60,000 nucleotides of DNA from Nymphaea colorata (GCF_008831285.2 NC_045143.1:20794854-20854853); one strand, 5' to 3'; counted from the first letter of the stretch, positions 12,929-24,489 are shown. A program made the numbers and translations. The notes: generated by a model not told the origin, from the sequence alone.

Positions 12929-14088
12929 TTATACATCATGATCTCTACGTGGAGGGATCTCACAGTGGTTATGATCTCCATGAGACCACTTCTTTCCACC
13001 GCTATCATCCTGGGCATGATAAGCTAGAGGATCATCAACTGGCGCAATCAGATGGCCGTGCGTCTGCTGTTGAATGTGCACGTCTTCGTTTATGAGCGAG
13101 TTCAGGAAAGAAGAGAATATGTCATCCGTGCAGTAATCTACTTCGTCAACATCATCACTGTTTCCTCTGTCATCACTCTTGTCTCCAGGAGGGGCACCAC
13201 TCATCATCAGCATCATCATCTCGCCTCGGGCGGATCCGAAATGGTCACCACTCATCTGCAGATGCATGTTTTGGTTCTGGTGAAGATGATCATGGGGGAG
13301 AGAAGCTGCATAGGGAAGAGAACAAGGAGGAGGAGGTGGAGGTGGAGGTGGAGGAGGAGGTGGAAGCGGCGACTGCGGCGGGGAAAGGACCAGATTGGAA
13401 GGAACTGGGAGGTGTGTGGGGGGAAACGGAAGTTGGGTAGGGATGGGAGTGAGGAACGAAGGTGTGGGCTGAGCATCTGACTTGGAATTAGGGTTAGGGC
13501 TAGAGTTTGTTGGTGCATCTGGTAAGGGTTTGTGAGTCCTTGGATCTATCCCTTGGCTTATGAGCTTCTTGCTGAGGTGGGTGTTCCAGTAGTTCTTGAT
13601 CTCATTGTCAGTCCGTCCAGGAATTCTTCCGGCGATGAGCGACCACCTGAAATTCATTTCACGACTCCACCATCACTCATGGAAATCGAGAAAGAGACAG
13701 AGAGAGAGGGTGGCAGGGAGGCAGAGAGAGAGAGAGCGGAAACTGAAACTGCAAACCTGTTTCCGAGGAGGCGGTGGAGGCGGAGGATGAGGTCCTCCTC
13801 GTCGGGGGCGATTGGACCGCGCTTGACTGAAGGGCGGAGGTAGTTCATCCAGCGGAGTCTGCAGCTCTTTCCGCAGCGGAGGAGGCCGGCACGCTTGGGG
13901 AGAGTCCGCCACCGGCCCTCGCCTTCCTTCTTGATGTAGGTGGCGAGGAGCTCGTCCTCCTCCGGCGTCCATGGCCCTCGCTTCAGCCCTTCCTTGCTGC
14001 AGCACGGCGTCGTCTTGCTCACGCCTCCTCCTCTGCCGGAAGAGGAGCCACTTCCGCCGACGGTGTCCGATCTCACCGGATTCCTCAT
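12929..14088 (-). CDS. R2R3-MYB transcription factor, MYB5 type
   Basis: Two exons, 14088-13757 and 13646-12929, joined across a 110-bp GT-AG intron, give 349 aa. R2 has its three tryptophans W40, W60 and W80. R3 has I93 in place of the first Trp, then W112 and W131. The bHLH-binding signature [DE]Lx2[RK]x3Lx6Lx3R runs from D99 to R118. [17 protein letters not shown] before R2, the R3 sequence, [10 protein letters not shown] after it, and [10 protein letters not shown] at 288-297 all match the MYB5 group. MYB5 proteins work in the nucleus with bHLH and WD40 partners to control seed-coat, tannin and trichome genes; that role is inferred from the family. A 13-proline run lies at 206-218 and Met/Asp-rich patches follow. 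The start is the first ATG in frame with the conserved N-terminal block; a second ATG at 14092 is in another frame. The intron splits codon R111, a classic R3 position; the intron often found in R2 is absent. No damage is seen, so the gene looks functional. Confidence 0.9.
13647..13756 (-). other. MYB5 intron
   Basis: Donor AACAG|GTTTGC and acceptor ATTTCAG|GTGG on the minus strand remove 110 bp and restore the R3 frame. It is CT-rich on the coding strand (GA-rich on plus at 13692-13740), with a short branch-to-acceptor distance. Confidence 0.9.
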
Positions 14089-14365
14089 CCACAGGAACCG
14101 ACGTTGACCTTTCTTCCGTGTTCAGTCCAGTTGAGGCCGCGGTGCAACTCGATCGGAGACGATGAGGGCAAGATAGGGATCAGGTTGGACGGAGAAACGA
14201 AGAGAGAGAAACGAGAGAGTTAAAGGACAGAAAGAGCGAGAAGGCGAGTTCTTCCTTTTTGTATTTGTGGAGGGTGGGGACCACGTACGAGCATAAACTA
14301 GCGTCGATCCACTCTATCGCCTCAAGAGAATGGGCCCCGCCTCAGCTCATGGATAATTTCATTTT

Positions 14366-14420
<55 letters not shown>
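14089..14420 (-). promoter_or_regulatory. MYB5 5' UTR and proximal promoter
   Basis: Upstream of the MYB5 start (minus strand) is a CT-rich leader-like tract (plus 14195-14250). A CACAAATACAAAAAG stretch (plus 14255-14270) is the only weak TATA-like candidate near it. TACGTGG (plus 14281-14287) contains an ACGT core of the kind bound by bZIP or bHLH factors. A (TA)n tract follows at 14369-14415. The transcription start cannot be fixed from sequence. Confidence 0.4.
14369..14415. repeat. (TA)n microsatellite in MYB5 promoter
   Basis: About 46 bp of TA repeats, 280-330 bp upstream of the MYB5 start codon. Confidence 0.95.
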
Positions 14421-14421
<1 letters not shown>

Positions 14422-14763
14422 CGCTCGCACGCACACGAGATACGAGGGTTCCATACGAGTGGGGGCACGGCGGGACGTAATATTTTAAACGTTCTATGTC
14501 ATTATAAATTTCAATTTACGATAAAGTTAATTCATGTTAAAAAGAACTAACCCATTTCTTGGAAAATTTTACATATATATCTGAAAAAAGAAAGGTTATT
14601 TGGGTAGTGAGGAACTAGACAGCAGCCGAGAGCGCCATCAAGCTACAAAGATGGATTTTACAAGCGTGAGAAAGATCTAACATTTCCGCAAAATCGCAAG
14701 TGAAGCGTAATAAATTTACCTGCATGCATGTTTGACACATTTTTTAAGTACATAAACAGCAAC

Positions 14764-14795
<32 letters not shown>

Positions 14796-14825
14796 AGGCC
14801 CCACCGCCAACAAGTGCCCATGTTC
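14421..14825. other. MYB5 upstream flank
   Basis: No gene seen. It contains a (GA)n tract at 14770-14795 just outside the copia insertion point. Confidence 0.5.
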
Positions 14826-14830
14826 CTTCT

Positions 14831-15219
14831 TGTTATGCATCCCTTAAAATATGAGTGCCGAAGAACAAGTACAGGTAAATGAAGAGAAGAGAAAAATAAA
14901 CACACAAAAATTACGGTGGTTCCTTCAAAACACCGATATCCACCATCAAACAAAAGGAGAAAAACCTTTTATTTCTCTTTCTCTCTCTTGGAAGCACACG
15001 ATATAAGCCTTCACTATGAGGTTATAGTAAAGGCTTTCCATCAGACAAACCCTTAAACCATTATTAAAAATAATCAGGATAAACAACAAAAGGAAAATGC
15101 CACTAAGGGCTTGATTTCTTTGTCTTTGTGAAGGATCCACCACCTTTTGCTTTGCCACCTACTTTATGCAAGCTTCTTTCACTGACCTGTCTGCATTCAC
15201 GTTTAAGCTAATCTCAACA
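14831..15219 (-). repeat. Copia 3' LTR
   Basis: On the minus strand it begins TGTTGAGATT and ends GCATAACA, the usual TG...CA borders. It is 389 bp against 384 bp for the partner. The partner's TATA-like CTATAAATAG corresponds here to a worn ACTATAACC (plus 15020-15030). It is the LTR nearest MYB5 and points in the same direction as that gene. Confidence 0.92.
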
Positions 15220-15232
15220 TTCTCTACCTTGG
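15220..15232 (-). promoter_or_regulatory. Copia polypurine tract
   Basis: On the minus strand CCAAGGTAGAGAA directly precedes the 3' LTR; this is the expected position and composition of the plus-strand DNA primer. Confidence 0.7.
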
Positions 15233-15339
15233 CTTGCACGAGTTAACTCATTGACCTTGAGAATCGACAACGTTGATCAAGTTTAAACATTTTGTTGAAT
15301 TTACTTTGAATTACCACTTCTTGAACATATCTGCTGCAT

Positions 15340-18300
15340 TTTCCTTTCTGATTAAAATCAAGTTATCGTAGTAGTCCCTTCAATCATAATGCTTCTTTTG
15401 TAGCTTCTATTACAGCAATATATGTAGGTTCTATAATAGAGAGAGTTGTGGTTCAGACTTTTATGAAATCAGTCCACCACACAAGGAAAACATGTATCTA
15501 GTCATTGATAGTTTGGTGTCTACATCTCCACATGATTTGCATCCAAGTAACCGATTACCTTACATGCCAATATCGATTGATCAACATGATGCACTTAACT
15601 GGTGATCCTGCAAGATATCTGAGAATATTTTACTTGCTAACCAATACATCTTATCTGGATTGCTCATGAATCTGCTCACCACACACAACTTATAGCATTT
15701 TTACTAGTTACTTTTGTCATTTGCTCCACATCTTCTTTTGACTGAGGATTGCCACCTTTGGTCAATTTTTGGTCAGTTGGTAATGGTACTGAGACCGGTT
15801 GAGTATCATCATGTTGAACTTGCAAAGAATCTTTTGCACACAACTTCCCTTATTCACCCATAACTTGTCATCCTATCCTTTTTCCCTGCCAAGAATCTTC
15901 TTTGCTTCTCCAAGATCATTCATAGTAAATTCTATACTTAACTATGACTTTAGCCTTGTAAATTCATACTTGTTCTCAGCAGCAACAAGCATGTCATCAA
16001 TGTAAAAGGATAAAAACATGTATGAATTGTCTTTCAACACCTTGAAGTACACACAACAATCATAGTCATAATGTAAATAATCAGAACTAACCATAAAAGA
16101 ATCAAAACATTTGTACCATTGTCACACTGATTGCTTTAGGTCTTAGAATGACTTCTTAAACTTATAGACCCAATCTTCTTTGCCTAAGCTGCTAGATATA
16201 AATTTGATCTCCTATTTTTTCATACAAAAAGCTGTTTTACATGAAGTTGATGTATTTCTAAATTAAGCAATGTAACTAATGTAAGTATCACCCATATAGT
16301 GAGAGACAATGTCATTGTAATCTAACCCTTTCTCTATGCATATCCTTTTGTGGTAAGTTTGACTTCATATTTCTCAACTTCTTTGTCAGATGTTGTCTTT
16401 TTTTTTCTTATAAACCCACTTACAACCAATAGATCTCTTGCCCTTGGGAAACTCCACTAGATCCCAAGTTCATTTTTCTTGCATAGCCATCAATCAGTGG
16501 TTTCTCTCTTTGTTAGTGAGAGTCTCCACAAAACTTGTTGGTTCATCAATATCTCCAAATTAGGCACATGAATCGAATCCTTGTAACCATACCTTTGATG
16601 TGGTCTCCTAACTCTTCTTGGCCAATCCACTAATATTGTGGGTGGTCGAATGAAATCTTCATTCTTTGGTCTGCTAGGTTCATAATTATTCAATTGGGTA
16701 GTTTGATGCCCTTCTCATTAATTCAAACTCTATTAAGGCCAAATTCATCTTTTCTGCCATGCCATTCAATTGTGTTGTTCCTTTACATGTGAAGTGCTTT
16801 ATAACACCTTCTGCCTTGTAGAACTCATTGAACTTTAAGTTCTTGAATTTCGTTTCATTGTCACTTTATAGACACTTGCTTTGTTTGCTTTTCTTCAAAG
16901 GTTTTTCATTCTTTGAATTTTCAAAATAGATTTTTCTGTGTCATAAGTTAAACCCAAACCTTTCTAGAAAAATCATCAATGAAGCTTAAGAAATAGTGTG
17001 ATCTGACTAGAGAAGCATGCTGCATTGGGCTCTGGACATCTATATAGATATATTCTTAAGACATCTCTGCTTATGTGAGTCCCATACTCACAACTCACTT
17101 GATCTTACTTTCCTTGTATGCACCCTTCACAAGAAATAAAAGCATGAGCTTTGTGTCCCTTTAATAGTTTATGTTTGTGAATCTCTTGCATACTTTTTCC
17201 TCCTAGATGTGTGAGTCTCTTATGCTATACTTTAGTACTATCATTCATTTGGTCATCAGTCAATACTACGGTTGCAGCTTTGCCTAACATAGTGCTTCAT
17301 ATTAATGTGTATAAAATGTCTTTTCTCTGTTCTATGATCACAACTAATGCTCCATTTGAGACTTCAATTGAACCATTCAATGTTGTGTACTTGCAATCAG
17401 CTAGCACAACAAAAATATCAAGTTTTTTTTTTTTAGAATCTGGAACATGTTAAGCCTCATTGATCTTCCTCACTGCTCCAAACATCTTATTTTTTATAAT
17501 TCATTTACCAGTAATGTTACATTCAGTGTTGTTTTCCTTAAAGGTAGTTCATCTATCATAAGAAACATAGGAATCAAACCATTTTTCATGTGGAAACATG
17601 ATATGATTGATGCACTTATGTCCAAAATCCAACAATTTGTTAAAAATAGAGATCCATAATATGTTGAATATAAGTACTCATTACTATCTGCGTCTAACTC
17701 ATTCTTAGTTTTGCAATAACAACAGATAAGGAAGATGATATAGATACTATATTCTTTTGATTCTTTTATGATCCTCTAAGTTTTTCTTTGATTTTTTGCA
17801 AAACCTTTGAATATAGCTTTTCTCTTGGCTATAAAAGCATTCTACATCACTAAAATGTTTATTAGGTCCTCTTGATTTAGATAGAGAATTATTTCTAGAA
17901 AATTTTTTCTTCCTAGTTTTGCTATGACCTTTTTTCTCTATTTTTATGATTAGTCACTCAAGTTGAGATTGACTATTACCTTCGTTCTTCATATTCTTTT
18001 AATACGACAAAAGACCACTAGTTACCTCCTCTAATCCAAGTGTTTCTTTTCTAAACAATATCGTGGTTATTAGATGATCATGGAAACTAGGTAGTGTTCC
18101 AATCAAGAACCGCGCCTTCATCTCATCATCTAACTTTCCATACTATAAAGTTAAGAAATAAGCATGCTAAATTTATTAAGATGCACAAGAGTACATGTCT
18201 TCTCCCTTTCTGATATGAAGGGGATAAAGAGATCATGTTACATGTTTGTGAAATTTTTATGCATATACATATTTTGCAGTTTCTTTCAAATTGCTTCTGC

Positions 18301-18367
18301 TTGAAGACTTTGATCCATTGCACTATTTTATGTCAACCTTTCCAGCCACATATCTTTATCCTCTAAT
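15340..18367 (-). pseudogene. Copia gag-pol remains
   Basis: Minus-strand motifs in order. Gag (18367-17920): KKLQNMYMHKNFTNM, then FLIGTLPSFHDHLITTILF. A zinc knuckle worn to ECFYSQEKSYIQRFC (about 17810-17855), with the second Cys and the His lost. Protease (about 17580-17645): LLDFGHKCINHIMFP, where the active-site DSG has become DFG. Integrase (about 17140-16720): LKGHKAHAF, then SFIDDFSRKVWV, then QLNGMAEKMN, which keeps its Glu. Reverse transcriptase (about 16450-15850): FPKGKRSIGCKWVYKKK, then FYIDDMLVAAENK with both catalytic aspartates, then MNDLGEAKKILG. RNase H (about 15435-15360): EPTYIAVIEATKEA. Numerous stops and frameshifts exclude function. Confidence 0.9.
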
Positions 18368-19794
18368 GTCACTGTTATCACCCTAAATTTTTCCACATTA
18401 AAATTGAAGCAATATGAAAATTTTACAAAAGAGTTGTGAAATTTTGCAATTTCAAAGCCAATTTCGAACCTAAATGTAATTTGGATTTGAATCATGAATT
18501 TAACCCATGACATGAATCCCAATGTAGGATTTCGAGTCCAAACTATGTCCAAGCTAGGATTTGACATTCAAATTCAATTACAAATGTCATTTAAAATCCA
18601 AATTCAATTGCAAATGTCATTTGAAATCCAAGTCCAATTGCAAAATTCAAATTTTGACTTAGATCCAAGAATTGGATTTAATTCAGTCTAGAATGCTACA
18701 CGGGACCCACGTGTGGGCCCCACCTACCCCGTGTGGTCAAGAGTCCCCCAGAGTTCACACCCCCCATTTAAAAAAAATAAAAAATAAATAAATGTTTTCT
18801 CCCAATTAAATGAAAAAACCATTTTCAAGGAGAAATGAATGATATCATAACTAAAAACCTAGGAAAAGAGAAACATTTATGCATCTCTCACTTCTTTAAT
18901 TAGGTCCTCTTTAAAGAGTTTTCAATCTTCGAAAAGCAATAACTAGGCTGGTCAAACTCACTTAATTCAAGTAGGTTCGACCCTAGTGCACCCAAGTCTT
19001 AGCTAGACTCAGTCAACATGAGCTCAGCTTGGTCAAAAAGTATGTCTTTCTCACGATCCAATTAATGGACGAAAATAAACTTTGACCAAACCAAACCCAC
19101 TTTGACTAAACCCAGTTAAAGTATAATTTAACTCAACTAAGAGCTTTCTTATCTAAAATTTATTAAATTACCTCAAACAAAGTCAAACTATTCGCAATTG
19201 AGCTTTGACTTTGGTCAATTGGTCGAAATAGACCAATGTGGATAATTTTGCCCTCTATGATCAAATTGAGATTACAGAGCCTAAATTAGCTTATAAAAGG
19301 CAAATAAATATTTGGATTTGTCAAATAGATAAATCAAATACCAAATTAAAATTTAATTTTTCAAACGAAAGTTTGATTCAGTTGAAATCCATCCTCAATC
19401 AAATTATGGATGAAAACACCCTTTTCGAGATAAATTTGATAGAATTTTCAAATTTTATTCAAATTTAAATTGGATTATCATAATTCAATGGAATTTGGAG
19501 CTTAATAACTAGGTTTTAACCTAACAAGCTCGATTTCAAACAAAAAAAATAAATAGCACAAAATAAGGCAAAACCCTGTGCAAGGGCATTTTCATCCAAA
19601 ATTTGGTCAATGTTGGTCAGCTAGGTCTCAACCAAGTTGACCAAACCTAACCCAGCCCACCTAGCTCGTGCAATTGGGATAAGAATGAGTAAATAAAGTC
19701 ATTAAAACTCTAATTATTCCATTTTTCATCTCCCTAAGCCTTGATTAATCTTTCAAGGCAAATTTAAGGAGGTGGTTGAACCCACCTCCTCCTC

Positions 19795-19802
19795 TATATA
19801 AA
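19795..19802 (+). promoter_or_regulatory. LTR TATA box, element A 5' LTR
   Basis: CTCTATATAAACC, conserved at 32559-32566 in the 3' LTR; the likely core promoter, with U3 upstream and R/U5 downstream. Confidence 0.7.
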
Positions 19803-21441
19803 CCTCCCCTTGGCCACCAAGGGGGGGGGACGAAATTTTGAGGTATTCCATCAAGTGCTGCAGCCAAGGAGCTAGGAGGGAAAAACCAAGGAAGAGAGGA
19901 GAGATTCGTCCAAGTATTCTTCCCTCTTTTCTCTTACTTTCTTCTTCATTTTCTTCTATTTTCTCCATTGATTTTGCTAAGTTAGGGTGCTTAAGTGAAC
20001 CCTTACTTAGGATTTTCGTGGTGATAAGCCTTCTTTTCTACTACAAATTCCAGCAACCAAGCTATTCTACTTCTAGCTTTGCTAAGCTCGAATCCAAGCT
20101 TGGATTCTTGTTTATGATTGCTTGATTTAGAAAACAAGTGAAGGCGAAGATCAAGTATCAAGACCGACCGCAAGGTAGGTGATTTTAACCATTTCTCATC
20201 TATTTTGTCTTCTCATTAGTTCATTTTAATTCTAGCGGGAGGGTTTATTTTCATTTGTTTCATGGCTGGGAATGATGTCCATGTAGGGAAAACCTATGAT
20301 TAAATGTACATGTTAATTCATCATGCATGCATATGTCGGTTTTTCTTAAAGATGAACCCATGTATCAAATTTTGAAAAGGGCCCCAAGGCCACGTCCCTT
20401 TCAAAATAACCAACTTAAAACCATTTTGAACTCCCCACAATAAGAGAATATCACGGTGAGATCGTGATCTTGCTGCAATATATATATGACGAAAAAGCCA
20501 ATTAAGGATGGATGCATTCTCATGAATGTAATCCATCTTTGCATGGCGAAATCAAGGATGAACTAGCTTGAGCATTCATTTATCCCTTTCTATTTAAAGT
20601 TATTTTGTTTCATGCTTTATTTAATTGATCAAGGGTAGTAGGGGAGATTTGGAACAAGTTTTCAATGTTCCCACGTAAAAGAACCCAGCCATGAATCTTC
20701 ATGATTTGTGAATTATGTGGTCCCTTCATGAAATTTCATTTTGAAGAGTAAAGTATGTATATATATACATTGTTATATGTATACATACGCGTGTTCAATC
20801 TCTTGTTAAAAATTGCTTTCCTCTCTTAAAATCAGATTGGAACATGTTTCCAAACTTATTTTAAGAAGATGGTTCATTTTGATTTTCATATACCAAGTTA
20901 TGAAATCACTTTCATTTCATTTTAAAATTTGCTTAATTTCAGCAATCCATACGAAGATGTATGTATGTTGTTGAAATCAGACCATGTTTTATAAGAATTG
21001 GTTTAAGAATGACAAATTTTACATATTTGAAATGCCAACTATCCTAGAACCATCCAAAGAAGTTGACAATTTCATGAGTACGAAATCTGAAATTTGATCA
21101 AGGACTTCTGATTTCTATCTAAGAAACAAGCTCTTTATTGGAATCAATGTCCATAATTTTCAGCTATCTAAATCAATAAAAGGTCTGATTTTTTTTAGCT
21201 ACCTTGAGACAAAAGTGGATGTCATCCACGTCTCCCATCTATTTCCAAAAAAAAGAAATTGATTTTGACATCATTTGTATATTTTTCAACATTTTGATAG
21301 TTTTATGTCAAGTCTCAAGCTTATGGACTACATCTCTAATTCATGTGCTTAATCATATAATAAGTACATTTAGAGAAAGTCCTACATTTTAATTAAAATC
21401 ATCTTTATATGTAGATTTCATGGCATGTAATTACAATATGG

Positions 21442-21582
21442 ACTTTGAGAGATTATGAGAGAGTGAATAATGTATGTTTCATATGAATGAACTTTGAGAA
21501 ATTATGAGAGAGTGAAGAATGTATGTTTCATATGAATGAACCTTGAGAGATTATGAGAGAGAGAAGAATGAATGTTTAATAT
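21442..21582 (+). repeat. 49-bp tandem repeat in element A 5' LTR
   Basis: Three copies of ACTTTGAGAGATTATGAGAG... at 21442, 21491 and 21540, the last partial. The 3' LTR carries the same array at 34241-34383, so it existed in the source element. Confidence 0.9.
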
Positions 21583-22336
21583 AGTTTCCCTTTTCATTTC
21601 ATGCATTCACTTTCACTCAAAATCAATAGCACCACATGCACATTCTTAAGAAGTTAAGTTATTCAAATTCGAGTTGCAAAAAGTGACCAAGTCATGTTGC
21701 AACAAGAATTTGTAAACTTCTCTTAACTTCAAAAGAAAACACAAACAATGCATTCATAATCTTGGCCAAAGTGTGTTTGGAAAACAACACATTTTCTAAC
21801 AATGTTTTGAACTCTACCTAACTAAATCACACGATTTGGCAAAAGAAGAATTCAAAAAACAAGTTTTTTTGCTAAGGAAACTTAGTTATTTTCCAAAAGT
21901 TGATCATAATTTCAACTCATGAACCATCTAGAGTTCACAACAAAGAACTCAATTTCAAATTTTCAAAATCCTCAAGAATTGCCGATTTCAGATCAAATGA
22001 CACCAAAACAAAGGTTTTTAAATCAACTTGAAAGCTCTCCAATTTTCAAATTCATTTTCGAAACAAGTTCAAATCACTTATTCAAAATGAATTTTGGTTC
22101 TTGAATCCAAAACCTCAATACATAAGCATATAGGATTTGCATCAATAACTCGTACATGATTCAAATGATCCTTAGTCATTGGTCCAATTACCCCTATTAA
22201 AGGTGGCAGGAATGATTGGATCTCGTACCGATGGGCGGATCCCTTTCTCTTGAAAATTTTCTTTAAAACCTCAATTTTAAAAGAATTTTTCTGATTTGCA
22301 ATTCACACCCTTCGAGAAAGGGGTGGGGTGCGTACA

Positions 22337-22365
22337 GATGACACACCCAGTGGAACCCATCATTG
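22337..22365 (+). promoter_or_regulatory. Element A primer binding site region
   Basis: GATGACACACCCAGTGGAAC follows the LTR and aligns with element B's GATGGCGATCGTGATGGGAC at 42347. A TGGCGA start after the LTR fits the arginine-tRNA primers described for Tat elements; A's copy has mutated. The tRNA assignment is inference. Confidence 0.5.
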
Positions 22366-23109
22366 TTTGTCTAAGGACCTATTTGAATCATATACAAGTT
22401 ATTTTACATTGCCAGATATCAATTGCACAAAATTTTTCATAAACATGCATACCGGCATCATATAGTATACATTGAGGAGATTTCATAAACCTCTTCCATT
22501 TCAATTTATCCTACCCCTCCTCAATTTAGGAATTGTATGCAGCTCATGTATGCTCTCAAATTTTCAAATCTATCTCTTAGGAATGTATGCAATAGAGCCA
22601 TCTATTTCACATCTTCTCATGAATTTTGAAAAACAAATCCTTACCTATATCATGTCCCTGTCATCACGTTGCCGAGCTAACATTAGTCCAAGATGTAGCC
22701 TTACAACTGGACCACCCAATTAGACTGAGAAGTCCCCCAATTAGTACCGAAACAGACAATAGCCCCGGTATATCAATGGGTGAACAAGGAGAATTGAAGA
22801 GCCCAAATCTAGAAAACCCTTGGAGGAGTTTATGCCAGTACCATAAATTTGGTATATAGGCATACCTTAAATTGTTGGATAAATCAAAAACGATTCACCC
22901 ATTTATTCTCCATAGGTTCCAAGACCAATTTTCAAAACAATGCATATAGGCAGGAGTCCTAGGGAATGCATTATCAATTTTTCGTTAATTGTTTGTTTGG
23001 ATGCATATGATGTTTGCCTCTAAGTCCATGTCCAAACCCAACGTCAAAACTCTTCTCGAGTCTCTATTGGGTCAATTCATGTCAAAGTCTAACACCTTCT
23101 CTTGTCTAG
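22366..23109 (+). other. Element A 5' untranslated leader
   Basis: No coding motifs. It separates the primer site from the extra ORF, as in element B (42366-43147). Confidence 0.6.
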
Positions 23110-24316
23110 ATGGACTCAGAAAGCATTTTCCCATATGAGCACATCCTATTCGGATCGTGTCAAGGTCGATCCGGACTTTGCATCATCTCAAGTGGTGTCT
23201 ACCTACCTCAGTGGTATCTTTCATGGTACCCAACTTTTCGGTGTATGTTTCCGAACCACTTAGAAGATTACGGTCTCGAAGAAGCAATTAGTCTTGCCAT
23301 GCAACCTATCAATGGCAATCTAATCCATGCAGTTGCTGAGAGATGGAACCCAAGGACCAACACATTCTGGTTCCCATGGGGTGAAATGACAATCACTCTT
23401 GATGAGTTCTCCAGCATTATGCGTTTGTCAGAACCAAAAGGTGACCCAAGAGGTCAAATGAAAGACCAGTTCCTTGTAAACGAAGGTCAAGTCAAAACTC
23501 TAGAAGTGATTCGTAAACTCACAGGGAAACGAAGTTGGCCTTTTCTGGAGAAAGATGGACATCAATATCTTCAACTACAAGAACTTGGTGAAACATATTC
23601 CCAATTTTTCTACCCTGCGTCACTATCTAGAAGTGCTGCAGACAAGTACAAAAACTCCATTGTGACTTGTACCGCGGGTCTTATCTTCTTCAACAATGAA
23701 GAACACATAATGGATTTCCACATAGCCCGCCTCTTCAAAAAATGAGGGCATGTCAAAGTCCGTCACGTATCTGCAGCAATGGAAGCCTTGGCATTTCTTT
23801 ACAGAGGACTGACCAAATTTTCAATTGGAGATGCAGACTCGATAGAAGGATGTCTCTTTGCACTACAAGCATGGTTCTACAAACATGTGGGGCCACAATC
23901 ATGTCGTTTTTAGAATATCGATGACCAGTTGTCCAGTATGGAACACTACCGTAGGAGGATGGAGGAAGTGGATGACTCCATCATCATTTGGGACTTCTTT
24001 GATCGAGAAGTCATCAAGATACACCTACAACCCAGTCAAAAGAAGTCTTCTATTGGGACTATTCTTCATAGTTGAATACCATCCGGAGCATTGCCTCAGA
24101 CAGTTATCACTGCGTCAAAGGAAAGCATATCCAATTGAGTCAGAAAGAGCCATTGTAGAGTGTGAACTAGATATCGAAGAGTGGTCCAGAATATACACCT
24201 ATGTCCAACAACGTTGGGAATCATTTGCTCACTTGTATCTTATCCTTGGTCCAGGAATGGGTCCTGGATATGTAAAATGGTGGGATGAAGTCCGTCCATA
24301 TATCCTTCTGTCCTAG
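23110..24316 (+). pseudogene. Extra ORF with plant mobile domain (PMD), element A
   Basis: The ATG at 23110 opens MDSESIFPYEHILFG. PMD hallmarks follow: ERWNPRTNTFWFPWGEMTIT with LDEFSSIMRLS at about residues 76-106, AMEALAFLYRGLTKFSIGDA after 23780, and YHPEHCLRQLSLRQ with GPGYVKWWDEVRP at 24070-24300. The frame is broken by TGA at 23743-23745, TAG at 23911-23913 and a later frameshift. PMDs occur in the plant MAIN/MAIL proteins and in several plant transposons; their role in the element life cycle is unknown. It sits between the leader and gag on the sense strand. The equivalent ORF in element B (43148-44337) shares FPYDHIFFG and ERWNPRTSSFWFPW, so it is an inherited part of these elements and not a recent capture. 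Confidence 0.85.
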
Positions 24317-24489
24317 ATTGTCATGTCCGGTACATTGTTGTTAAGCCAAAATTTGTCAAGTTGTGTTGAACTTTGTCAAGTTTTGTCACTCTCATCTTTC
24401 TTTTAATATGCAATCAAAATTCGTCATCTCTCATCAATTCAAATCCTGACATTTTCAATTTTTTTTCTTGCAAGGTGAACATCCACTTT

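Larger units (their letters stand above)
18373..22336 (+). repeat. Element A 5' LTR
   Basis: TGTTATCACCC at the start and GTGCGTACA at the end; collinear with the copy at 31126-35136 throughout. It carries a TATA box (19795-19802), two islands also present in element B's LTRs (about 20286-20330 and 22200-22251) and a 49-bp tandem repeat. Short open frames inside it (for example 19838-20125) have no family motifs and are not genes. Confidence 0.95.

Noticed and set aside
13052-13480. Long plus-strand open frame opposite MYB5 exon 2
   Set aside because: It is antisense to a well-supported exon. Its Arg-rich run is the complement of the proline codons and there is no independent family motif.
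13673-14092. Alternative 139-codon minus-strand frame starting at 14092
   Set aside because: It is the +1 shadow of MYB5 exon 1. Arg/Pro-rich translation without motifs, while the 14088 frame gives a complete R2 and the start of R3.
19838-20125. Open frame inside element A LTR, repeated at 32540-32818
   Set aside because: It lies in both LTR copies downstream of the TATA box, has no domain, and its ends differ between copies; it is non-coding LTR sequence.
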